This document shows positions 1-5,544 of a DNA stretch of 9,538 bases, piece after piece. Made by a program: the position numbers and the translations under genes. The stretch's first letter is position 1, and each line of letters opens with the position of its first letter. The stretch spans positions 1-9,538 of the forward strand of contig SVRB01000056.1 in assembly GCA_015065045.1 (NCBI GenBank). The letters are read 5' to 3'. Below the pieces are notes generated by a model. The model searched no databases and had not been told where the DNA came from. It was given only the letters and a program-made list of their open reading frames with translations. The stretch comes from Oscillospiraceae bacterium (GTDB lineage: Bacteria; Bacillota; Clostridia; Oscillospirales; CAG-272).

Positions 1-265
<265 letters not shown>

Positions 266-480
266 TTGTATTTAATGTATCAACTTCCGTCGATACTAAA
301 AACCTTATTTCGAGCTTGTATGCTGTTCGCTCTTTTACTTCTTTACTCGTTGTTTAAAGGAATTGTCGAGATTTAATTTGTCTTCTACACTTTTTTATGT
401 TTCCATACTTTTGTGCTTTGTACTTACTCTCGTTGTTCAATTTTCAAGGACCATCTTGCCGCCGCTCTCTTGCGACAGCT
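266..480 (-). other. 16S rRNA leader (transcribed 5' spacer)
   Basis: This stretch lies between the consensus minus-strand promoter and the mature 16S 5' end, so it should be transcribed as a leader of about 215 bases. Read on the minus strand it contains CCTTGAAAATTGAACAAC (449 down to 432), which resembles the CTTGAAAACTGAACA-type sequence common in Firmicute rRNA leaders and spacers. A related ACTCGTTGTT element occurs twice on the plus strand (about 345-354, and in altered form 428-437). These may be parts of processing or antitermination signals; I cannot fold it reliably by eye. No credible protein gene lies here. Confidence 0.7.
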
Positions 481-485
481 TGACC

Positions 486-514
486 ATTATATCACCTTAC
501 TCACCTTTTGTCAA
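486..514 (-). promoter_or_regulatory. Consensus sigma-A promoter of the rRNA operon
   Basis: On the minus strand a perfect -35 TTGACA (514 down to 509) and a perfect -10 TATAAT (491 down to 486) are separated by exactly 17 bases. Directly upstream of the -35, at 515-550, the minus strand is almost pure A-tract, which resembles an UP element that binds the alpha subunits of RNA polymerase. Predicted start is near 479. This is what a strong rRNA promoter should look like. Confidence 0.9.
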
Positions 515-580
515 TACCTTTTTTTCTTTTTTTTATCTTTTTTTTGCTTTTGTGAAAAATGGTCAATTGCACCTATGTCT

Positions 581-610
581 ATTATACCCTCTTATGTATT
601 TTTTATACAA
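581..610 (-). promoter_or_regulatory. Possible second, upstream rRNA promoter
   Basis: On the minus strand TATAAT (586 down to 581) is preceded by TTGTAT (610 down to 605) with an 18-base spacer. It would be a tandem promoter about 95 bases upstream of the consensus one, a common rRNA arrangement. The -35 is only a partial match, so this is less certain. Confidence 0.45.
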
Positions 611-658
611 CATATTTGCGCCTTTCTTTTATATATACAATAAAATGAAAGAAAACTA

Positions 659-688
659 TTGTAAATATCCTTGATTTTATGTTATAAT
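659..688 (+). promoter_or_regulatory. Extended -10 promoter for the gene at 728
   Basis: TTGTAA (659-664), an 18-base spacer and TATAAT (683-688), with TG at 680-681 giving an extended -10 (TGTTATAAT). It faces away from the rRNA promoters, whose nearest element ends about 50 bases upstream, so the region is a compact divergent promoter zone. Predicted start is near 695, leaving a leader of about 33 bases. Confidence 0.7.
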
Positions 689-727
689 GTATTGATATAT
701 TTTCTTCTTTTTTATTTGGAGATTTTT

Positions 728-1063
728 ATGTTTAAGTTCTTTAATAAATTCATAAAGCCTAAAGACGAAAACAGTCTTCGCTTTAAACAAGAGTTTGCGG
801 CAAGGCTTGACGGAAAGCATATTAAATACGTAACAGAAAGACAAAACTACGAAGATCTTGTAATCGGGCGCGACGGTTGTATTGCCGTACGCAACGGCGA
901 GCTTATCGTTCTTGCCGACGGTGTCGAAAAGCTTCGCGTAAAGGTTGCTGAGATGCAAGCGTCCGAGCTTATGAGTCTTGACGGCGTAATTCTCTCAGGT
1001 CCCGATCTTGAGAAAGGCGGAGAATACAGAACCGTTATCGCATACTACAAATACTACAGATAA
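728..1063 (+). CDS. Uncharacterised conserved-looking 111-aa protein
   Basis: I do not recognise this family. The start chosen is ATG 728, because GGAG at 718-721 precedes it at a good distance and the promoter at 659-688 lies just upstream; an earlier in-frame start at 671 would begin inside that promoter. The protein starts with a basic, aromatic stretch (MFKFFNKFIKPKDEN), then a soluble mixed alpha/beta-looking body with short beta-like segments (residues about 43-72, VIGRDGCIAVRNGELIVLAD), and ends with a tyrosine-rich tail (YYKYYR). There is no signal peptide, membrane helix or Cys/His metal cluster. It is the first gene after the divergent promoter, and the dCMP deaminase follows 32 bases later, probably in the same transcript. 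Codon use and open frame support a real gene; function is unknown. Confidence 0.85.
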   Translation: MFKFFNKFIKPKDENSLRFKQEFAARLDGKHIKYVTERQNYEDLVIGRDGCIAVRNGELIVLADGVEKLRVKVAEMQASELMSLDGVILSGPDLEKGGEYRTVIAYYKYYR

Positions 1064-1095
1064 AAACACGCTATATATAAAAATGGAGATTTTTT

Positions 1096-1584
1096 ATGGA
1101 AAGAGTTTCAAAAGATAACTACTATCTTGATATTGCCCAGACGGTCGCAGAACGCGGAACATGTCTTCGCCGTCTTTTCGGCGCAATAATCGTAAAAAAC
1201 GACACCATTGTTTCAACCGGTTACGCGGGAGCTCCCCGCGGTCGCAAGAATTGCTGCGATCTTAAATTCTGCTACAGAGAAAAATTAAACATTCCCAGAG
1301 GAGAAAGATACGAGCTTTGCCGTTCCGTTCACGCAGAAGCAAACGCTATTATTGCGGCATCGCGCGAACAGACACTCGGCGCAACGCTATACCTCGCTTG
1401 TATCACACCCGACACACACGAGCTTCTCGGCGGCACTACCTGCTGCAGTATGTGCAAACGTATGGTCATTAACGCAGGTATCGAAAAGGTCGTTGTAAGA
1501 GATACAAAAGACGAATACAGAGTTATTTCAGTCGACGAATGGATCGAGGACGACGATAGTCTTTCGGGTTCATTCGGGTATTGA
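1096..1584 (+). CDS. dCMP deaminase (ComEB-type cytidine/deoxycytidylate deaminase)
   Basis: This is a zinc-dependent deaminase converting dCMP to dUMP, the precursor of dTMP; it acts in the cytosol. The zinc and proton-shuttle motif H79-A80-E81 (VHAEANAI) and the second zinc pair C117-x-x-C120 are both visible, followed by the family sequence KRMVINAGI. Residues 43-71, with several cysteines (C53, C54, C59) and C75, match the insert typical of dCMP rather than cytidine deaminases. Its 162 aa is a normal length. TGGAG at 1084-1088 serves ATG 1096 with the same spacer pattern (GGAGATTTTTTATG) as the previous gene. One oddity is that the residue before the second cysteine pair is Cys116, where the family usually has proline (PCxxC becomes CCxxC). 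ComEB is the B. subtilis homologue, but its role there in competence is not established. Confidence 0.93.
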   Translation: MERVSKDNYYLDIAQTVAERGTCLRRLFGAIIVKNDTIVSTGYAGAPRGRKNCCDLKFCYREKLNIPRGERYELCRSVHAEANAIIAASREQTLGATLYLACITPDTHELLGGTTCCSMCKRMVINAGIEKVVVRDTKDEYRVISVDEWIEDDDSLSGSFGY

Positions 1585-1683
1585 TCGGAAGCTTTTTTCG
1601 AAATTTTCCTTCCTTTTTATTATATATACATATATACGCGTATTTTTTGCGCGGCGCACGTTCAATAAAACAAGGGAGATTTT

Positions 1684-1734
1684 TTGTTAAATAACCTGTA
1701 TAATCTCAAACAAATCCAAGGAAAATTAAAATGA
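1684..1734 (+). other. Possible 16-codon leader ORF ahead of the phosphatase gene
   Basis: A strong ribosome binding site, AAGGGAG (1672-1678), lies 5 bases before a TTG at 1684. From there 16 sense codons (M L N N L Y N L K Q I Q G K L K) run to a TGA at 1732-1734 that overlaps the phosphatase ATG (ATGA, 1731-1734). The local context AGGGAGATTTTTTG mirrors the GGAGATTTTTTATG initiation regions of the two preceding genes. It may be a translated leader coupling peptide or the remnant of an older start. A TATAAT at 1699-1704 inside it has no matching -35. Not proven to be translated. Confidence 0.3.
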
Positions 1735-2210
1735 ACACCACCCAAGAAATAAAACAAAAACAAGACGTTACCGAAGAAAGACCAACTAAAATCTGCTTTG
1801 TCTGCACGGGTAACACGTGCAGAAGTCCCATGGCTATGGCTGTGCTTAACCACTTAGGTCAGGGCAAATATATCGCAGAATCGGCAGGGATTATGGCTGA
1901 CAAGGGAGCGCCGATAAACGAAAAAGCGTACCAAGCCCTCGCTAACGCCGCCATTATTCCGACCGAACAAAACGCCTACGACAAGCATTTTGCACGACAG
2001 CTCAATATGGGAATTATGGAATCGTGCGACAAAATCGTTGCCGTCGGCGCAGGCCACGCTATGATGATAATGCAGTCGTTCCCTCTTTGCGCATCAAAGG
2101 TTACCTCTTTCGAAAAGAGCATAACCGACCCGTTCGGTCAGTCGCAAGAGGTATATGACAAGTGTCTTTCTGAAATAACCGAATGCGTAAAAAATATGTT
2201 TGCGCTGTAA
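1731..2210 (+). CDS. Low-molecular-weight phosphatase, YwlE-like (probable protein-arginine phosphatase)
   Basis: The active-site loop C25-T-G-N-T-C-R31-S32 is the CX5R(S/T) motif of low-molecular-weight tyrosine phosphatases, and D133-P134 (ITDPFG) is the general-acid aspartate. SAGI at 51-54 is a further family signature. The threonine at position 29 matches the CTGNTCRSPMA loop of B. subtilis YwlE, where that threonine helps select phosphoarginine over phosphotyrosine, so a protein-arginine phosphatase is more likely than a tyrosine phosphatase; this is inference. Family members usually start a few residues before the cysteine, whereas this one has about 18 extra charged residues. No alternative start removes them, and AAGGA at 1718-1722 fits ATG 1731. 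It precedes rimI and tsaD by 14 bases, probably in one operon. No McsB arginine kinase is in the window. Confidence 0.88.
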   Translation: MNTTQEIKQKQDVTEERPTKICFVCTGNTCRSPMAMAVLNHLGQGKYIAESAGIMADKGAPINEKAYQALANAAIIPTEQNAYDKHFARQLNMGIMESCDKIVAVGAGHAMMIMQSFPLCASKVTSFEKSITDPFGQSQEVYDKCLSEITECVKNMFAL

Positions 2211-2224
2211 ATTTTGGTGTATTT

Positions 2225-2671
2225 ATGGATAAACTTATTATTGTACCCACCGAAGAAAGCCATCTCGACAAGATCGCAGAGATTGAATCCATATGCTTTT
2301 CTTCGCCGTGGAGCAGAAAAAGCTTTGCCGACGGAATGGCAAATTGCGACATACAATCGTATTTTACCGCCATTTTTGATGGCGTGATAGTCGGTTACAT
2401 CTGTCTGTTCCATATATTCGAGGATGGGGAGCTCTTGAATATCGCAGTATCCCCCGAATACAGAAAAATGGGCATCGCCCAAAAGCTTATCGACCGTATG
2501 GTTGAATATTTAAAACAAAAAAACGTAAATCGAATTACTCTTGAAGTCAGAAAATCCAACGTTGCGGCAAAAAGCTTATACGAAAAAAACGGATTTAAGC
2601 AATTTGCTGTCAGAAAAAATTATTATACCGATCCGTTTGAAGACGGAATCATTATGGAAAAACACATTTAA
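2225..2671 (+). CDS. rimI: RimI-family ribosomal protein alanine N-acetyltransferase
   Basis: This GNAT enzyme transfers acetyl from acetyl-CoA to a protein N-terminus, classically ribosomal protein S18. The protein from ATG 2225 is 148 aa, the normal RimI length. The acetyl-CoA pyrophosphate loop is R80-x-x-G83-x-A85 (RKMGIA). The RimI-specific C-terminal half is clear: LEVRKSN (E107, the catalytic-glutamate position), AAKSLYEKNGF with Y119, and RKNYYTDPFEDGIIM. The frame is open upstream to 2183, but that part lies within the end of the phosphatase gene and adds a non-family N-terminus, so ATG 2225 is preferred; its ribosome site is weak (GGTG, 2216-2219), which suggests translational coupling to the phosphatase 14 bases upstream. 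The next gene is tsaD, 18 bases downstream, the usual partner of rimI. Confidence 0.93.
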   Translation: MDKLIIVPTEESHLDKIAEIESICFSSPWSRKSFADGMANCDIQSYFTAIFDGVIVGYICLFHIFEDGELLNIAVSPEYRKMGIAQKLIDRMVEYLKQKNVNRITLEVRKSNVAAKSLYEKNGFKQFAVRKNYYTDPFEDGIIMEKHI

Positions 2672-2689
2672 AACACGAAAGGACGCAAT

Positions 2690-3697
2690 ATGCTGATTTT
2701 AGCCATTGAAAGCTCGTGCGACGAAACAGCTTCGGCAGTAGCCTACGTTGACGAAAAAACAGAAAAATTTGAGATAAGATCGTCCGTTATTGCAAGTCAG
2801 ATCGACATACACGCTCTGTACGGCGGTGTCGTTCCCGAAATCGCAAGCAGAGCGCATGCGGAAAGCTTATCAAAAATTACATACGAAGCGCTCGAAAAAG
2901 CAAACGTTGAATTAAAAGATATAGATGCTGTCGCTGTCAGCTATGCGCCCGGACTCATCGGAGCGCTTTTGACAGGCGTAAACTTTGCAAAAGGTCTTGC
3001 CTTTGCAAACAACAAGCCGCTTATTCCCGTAAACCACATTAAAGGTCATATTGCCGCTTCGTATATTGAGCACGATATTAAGCCGCCGTTTTTGGCATTG
3101 GCTGCATCGGGCGGACACACCTCGATAATAAACGTAAAAAGCTACACCGAGTTTGAGACCATCGGCAGAACAAGAGACGATGCTGTCGGCGAATGCTTTG
3201 ACAAAATAGCAAGAGTTATGGGTATTCCCTATCCGGGCGGCGCTCAGATGGACAAGCTTGCGCAGATAGGCGACAAAAACTCAATCAAATTCCCGTCTGC
3301 AGCCGTTTCCGACGATACGCTCGACTACTCGTTCAGCGGACTTAAGACCGCGGTTATAAACTATTTGCATAACGCAGAGCAAAAGAATGAAGAAATATGC
3401 AAAGAAAACGTATCCGCTTCCCTTACGAAAACCATTGTCGAATCGGTTATTACAAAACTCGAAAAGGCTATTGATTCGCTCGGATATGACACGATCGTTG
3501 TTGCGGGTGGAGTTGCCGCGAACTCGCATTTAAGACTTGGGCTTAAAAATTTTGCAGAAAAAAAGAACATAAAACTCGCAATTCCCTCTCTCTGCTACTG
3601 CGGAGATAACGCGGCGATGATTGCCGTTCAGGGTTATTTTGAATTTAAAAATAATAACATTGCATCAACAGATCTCAATGCTGTCGCAAGACCTTGA
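2690..3697 (+). CDS. tsaD: TsaD, tRNA N6-threonylcarbamoyladenosine transferase subunit
   Basis: TsaD (Gcp/Kae1/YgjD family) transfers the threonylcarbamoyl group to A37 of ANN-decoding tRNAs, working with TsaB, TsaE and TsaC. The 335-aa product begins MLILAIESSCDETASAV, the family N-terminus. Metal-binding histidines are in NHIKGH (H116 and H120), with the third ligand D306 in CGDNAAMIA. The nucleotide-fold motifs SGGHTS (140-145) and AGGVAAN (272-278) and the motif DDAVGECFDK (163-172) are all present. AAAGGA at 2678-2683 is well placed for ATG 2690. It follows rimI closely. TsaB and TsaE, often in the same operon, are not in the window and are presumably elsewhere. The stop codon (3695-3697) is inside the left arm of an inverted repeat. 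Confidence 0.98.
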   Translation: MLILAIESSCDETASAVAYVDEKTEKFEIRSSVIASQIDIHALYGGVVPEIASRAHAESLSKITYEALEKANVELKDIDAVAVSYAPGLIGALLTGVNFAKGLAFANNKPLIPVNHIKGHIAASYIEHDIKPPFLALAASGGHTSIINVKSYTEFETIGRTRDDAVGECFDKIARVMGIPYPGGAQMDKLAQIGDKNSIKFPSAAVSDDTLDYSFSGLKTAVINYLHNAEQKNEEICKENVSASLTKTIVESVITKLEKAIDSLGYDTIVVAGGVAANSHLRLGLKNFAEKKNIKLAIPSLCYCGDNAAMIAVQGYFEFKNNNIASTDLNAVARP

Positions 3698-3726
3698 AAA
3701 CTTTTTGTCAACATTAAAGTTTTCAA
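3694..3726. repeat. Perfect 11-bp inverted repeat over the tsaD stop codon
   Basis: TTGAAAACTTT (3694-3704) and AAAGTTTTCAA (3716-3726) are exact reverse complements around an 11-base loop. The left arm includes the tsaD TGA. As RNA it could form a hairpin at the end of the tsaD message, but no U-run follows, so it is not a standard intrinsic terminator. Its right arm is shared with the next palindrome, so the two structures exclude each other. Confidence 0.8.
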
Positions 3727-3741
3727 CACCTGTTGAAAACT
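3718..3741. repeat. 24-bp palindrome, candidate operator
   Basis: AGTTTTCAACA (3718-3728) and TGTTGAAAACT (3731-3741) are exact reverse complements separated by CC. Such a compact palindrome is typical of a dimeric regulator site, and as RNA would be a 10-bp stem with an ACCU loop. Each arm contains TTTTCAACA, a 7-of-9 match to the DnaA box TTATCCACA. It lies about 150 bases before the Rex-like gene. Confidence 0.8.
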
Positions 3742-3860
3742 CTGTTAGTAAACTTTTTGTGAACCTCGAAAAAGCGCATAAAATCGTCTTTTTTGGGGGA
3801 GAAATGTTGAAAAACGTGTTAGTTTTGTGGAAAAGTCACACGTTTTACCTGTTGAAAACT
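3728..3860. repeat. 14-bp direct repeat and related motif cluster
   Basis: ACCTGTTGAAAACT occurs exactly at 3728-3741 and 3847-3860. Between them lie TGTTGAAAA (3805-3813) and TGTGGAAAA (3826-3834), the latter an 8-of-9 match to an inverted DnaA box (TGTGGATAA). A second repeated element, AAACTTTTTGT, is at 3698-3708 and 3750-3760, each followed by one variable base and AAC. The cluster fills the non-coding gap upstream of the Rex-like/DnaD/helicase-loader genes. Confidence 0.75.
3757..3784 (+). promoter_or_regulatory. Possible promoter of the Rex-like/DnaD/loader operon
   Basis: TTGTGA (3757-3762), 16 bases, then TAAAAT (3779-3784): 4 of 6 and 5 of 6 matches to the sigma-A consensus. It sits between the palindrome upstream and three repeat motifs downstream, as expected of a regulated promoter. 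TTGTGAA here is also the half-site sequence of Rex operators, but its inverted partner is absent. Modest support only. Confidence 0.4.
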
Positions 3861-3887
3861 TCAAATTTAATTTTAGGGGGATTATGA
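3804..3887 (+). other. Possible 27-aa leader ORF before the Rex-like gene
   Basis: ATG 3804 follows GGGGGAG (3795-3801) with only 2 bases of spacing and opens a 27-codon, mildly hydrophobic ORF (MLKNVLVLWKSHTFYLLKTS, then NLILGGL). Its TGA (3885-3887) overlaps the ATG at 3884, the first possible Rex-like start. It could couple translation, but the spacing is poor and an ORF of this size can arise by chance. Confidence 0.2.
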
Positions 3888-3889
3888 TT

Positions 3890-4534
3890 ATGAACGAAGA
3901 AATTAACAAAAAAATCGAAAAAAAACAAAATTACCCCTACGGAATTTCTAAATCGACCTCACTCAGACTCCCTTTTTATTTGAGAACGCTGCGCTCTCTG
4001 CTTGAAGAAAACGTATTCAGAATTTCATCAACAAAATTGGCAAAGCTGATGAATATGTCCGACTCGCAGATAAGACAAGACCTCTCGGCAATAGGCGCCT
4101 GCGGACTTAAAGGCTACGGGTATGACGTGAATACTCTTTATACTTCCATTCTCGATCTCACTTGCGTAAGGGACGAGTACTCTGCCGTTATTTTTGGCAC
4201 ACAGGAAATGATAACCATGCTAACCTCACGTCCCGTTTTCATTAAGCAAGGGGTTGCTCTGAAAAAAACGTTCGTTCCCAATAGCGAAAATGCTTACACT
4301 GAATTTGAAAACTTTTGCCGCAAAAATAAAATTGACATCGTAGTTCTTGCAACCGAGCTTGAAACAACCAAAAAAGCTGTCGAAATTATAAAAACGCTCG
4401 ATATCAAAGGCGTTTGGAATTTTTCCGACGTTAAGCTCGATATGAATATACCTGTAAAAAATATCTGGATAGACGATTCGCTGATGACTTTATGTTACGA
4501 GATCGGTCAGCGTAATTGGGGATATGATCTATGA
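3890..4534 (+). CDS. Rex-family transcriptional repressor with degenerate NAD-binding loop
   Basis: Rex proteins repress genes according to the NADH/NAD+ ratio: an N-terminal winged helix binds DNA and a Rossmann domain reads the nucleotide. The winged helix (residues about 22-80) is well conserved: LPFYLRTLRSLLEENVFRIS, then SDSQIRQDLSAIGACGLKGYGYDV. Later family sequence is also clear: KGVWNFSDVKL (173-183), matching the Rex GI-NF-P-L segment, and IDDSLMTLCYEI near the end. The Rossmann loop, usually GxGxxG, reads G103-T-Q105-E-M-I108, so two of three glycines are gone and NADH binding is doubtful. Starts at ATG 3884 and ATG 3890 are both possible; 3890 is chosen for its 9-base distance from AGGGGG (3875-3880), giving 214 aa, a normal Rex length. 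It overlaps the DnaD gene by 4 bases (ATGA). It may be a Rex paralogue with another ligand or none. Confidence 0.88.
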   Translation: MNEEINKKIEKKQNYPYGISKSTSLRLPFYLRTLRSLLEENVFRISSTKLAKLMNMSDSQIRQDLSAIGACGLKGYGYDVNTLYTSILDLTCVRDEYSAVIFGTQEMITMLTSRPVFIKQGVALKKTFVPNSENAYTEFENFCRKNKIDIVVLATELETTKKAVEIIKTLDIKGVWNFSDVKLDMNIPVKNIWIDDSLMTLCYEIGQRNWGYDL

Positions 4535-5514
4535 ATTTTGAATTTAAAAACAAACTGAATATAGACGACGCGATTATTTTGCCGAAAAGCATTCTGCTCG
4601 ACAAGCTGAAAAATGCTTCGGCATCGGAAATTAAAATTCTTTTATACGCCGCGTCAATAGCCTCCGAAAAACAAAGCTTTAGCGAAACCGATATACAAAA
4701 TATATCGGGGCTTGATTTGACGGAGATCATAATCGCTCTCCAATTCTGGAGAGGGGCTGAGGTTTTATGTCTGGCGGGAGATAATACGGGCACAGCTTCG
4801 ACTATAACCGACAGCAAAAAAGCCTTGCAGAAAAACGACACGCCGACGTACACGGGAGAAGAAATAAGCCGACTTTTTGAAAACAACAAAGAAATCCCCA
4901 TGCTTATCGACGAATGTCAGAAGATTGCGGGAAAAATATTTAACCCTCACGAAATAAACAAGATAGTTTCGCTTTACGATTACCTCGGTCTTTCGTGCGA
5001 ATACATACTTTCCGTTTATAATTACTGCAAAAATAAAAACAAAACCACAGTTCATTATATAGAAAAAACAGCCTTTAACCTTTATAACGAGGGTGTTGAC
5101 ACCGACGAAAAGCTTATCGAATATCTTAAATACAAAGAACAATTCGAAAGCGTTGCCGGTAACATCCGCCGTATATTCGGCCTCGGCAACCGTTCTCTTA
5201 CAAAAAAAGAAGAGGACATTATCAAAAAATGGACGGAAGACTTTAAGTTTGGTCTTGATGTAATCGAATACGCATACGAGCTGACGGTCAACGCTACGAA
5301 TAAACCCTCTTTGCCGTACGCTTCAAAGATACTCGAAAACTGGTTTGTTAAGAATGTAAAGACGTTAGAAGACGCAAAGGCGCTTGATTTTGACTACAAA
5401 AAGTCAAAACAGACCGAAAATACAAGCAAAGAATCAAGCTTTGACAGTGATGAGTTCTTTGCGGCGGCTTTAAAGAAAAGCTACGAAAACTTAGGAAAAA
5501 ATACACAGTCATAA
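4531..5514 (+). CDS. DnaD-domain primosome protein with two DnaB_2/DnaD-type domains
   Basis: DnaD/DnaB-type proteins of Firmicutes remodel origin DNA and help load the replicative helicase. This 327-aa protein has an N-terminal region (about 1-85) with a winged-helix-like pattern, a polar linker (about 86-110), a first DnaB_2-like domain (about 112-195, IDECQKIAGKIFNPHEINKI, then YDYLGLSCEYILSVYNYCKN), a second one (about 208-282) ending in the signature Y263-ASK-ILEN-W271 followed by KNVKT, and an acidic, disordered-looking tail. In the first domain the tryptophan of the YxxxILxxW motif is absent (YIEKTAFNLY). Its ATG overlaps the Rex-like stop (ATGA, 4531-4534) with GGGGA at 4518-4522 as ribosome site, so the two are translationally coupled. 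The helicase loader follows 30 bases later. Length and double domain fit clostridial DnaD proteins. Confidence 0.9.
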   Translation: MNFEFKNKLNIDDAIILPKSILLDKLKNASASEIKILLYAASIASEKQSFSETDIQNISGLDLTEIIIALQFWRGAEVLCLAGDNTGTASTITDSKKALQKNDTPTYTGEEISRLFENNKEIPMLIDECQKIAGKIFNPHEINKIVSLYDYLGLSCEYILSVYNYCKNKNKTTVHYIEKTAFNLYNEGVDTDEKLIEYLKYKEQFESVAGNIRRIFGLGNRSLTKKEEDIIKKWTEDFKFGLDVIEYAYELTVNATNKPSLPYASKILENWFVKNVKTLEDAKALDFDYKKSKQTENTSKESSFDSDEFFAAALKKSYENLGKNTQS

Positions 5515-5544
5515 GAATTACATATCCGAAAGGGAGTGCTGATA

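Noticed and set aside
363..674. A 103-codon plus-strand ORF with many hydrophobic residues
   Set aside because: It covers the rRNA leader and both rRNA promoters; its hydrophobic look comes from the T-rich strand opposite the A-tract. No ribosome site.
1585..1683. Terminator after the dCMP deaminase gene
   Set aside because: There are T-runs and short complementary stretches (GGAA/TTCC), but no stem strong enough to call.
3757..3763. Rex operator (TTGTGAA...TTCACAA) upstream of the Rex-like gene
   Set aside because: Only one half-site is present; the inverted partner is missing at the expected distance. Kept only as a note in the promoter entry.
3694..3860. CRISPR array, because of the repeated TGTTGAAAAC units
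   Set aside because: Repeats are short, irregularly spaced and in both orientations, with no uniform spacers and no cas genes.
3694..3860. Chromosomal origin oriC
   Set aside because: No exact DnaA boxes, no dnaA or dnaN nearby and no clear unwinding element; only a DnaA-regulated or accessory site is suggested.
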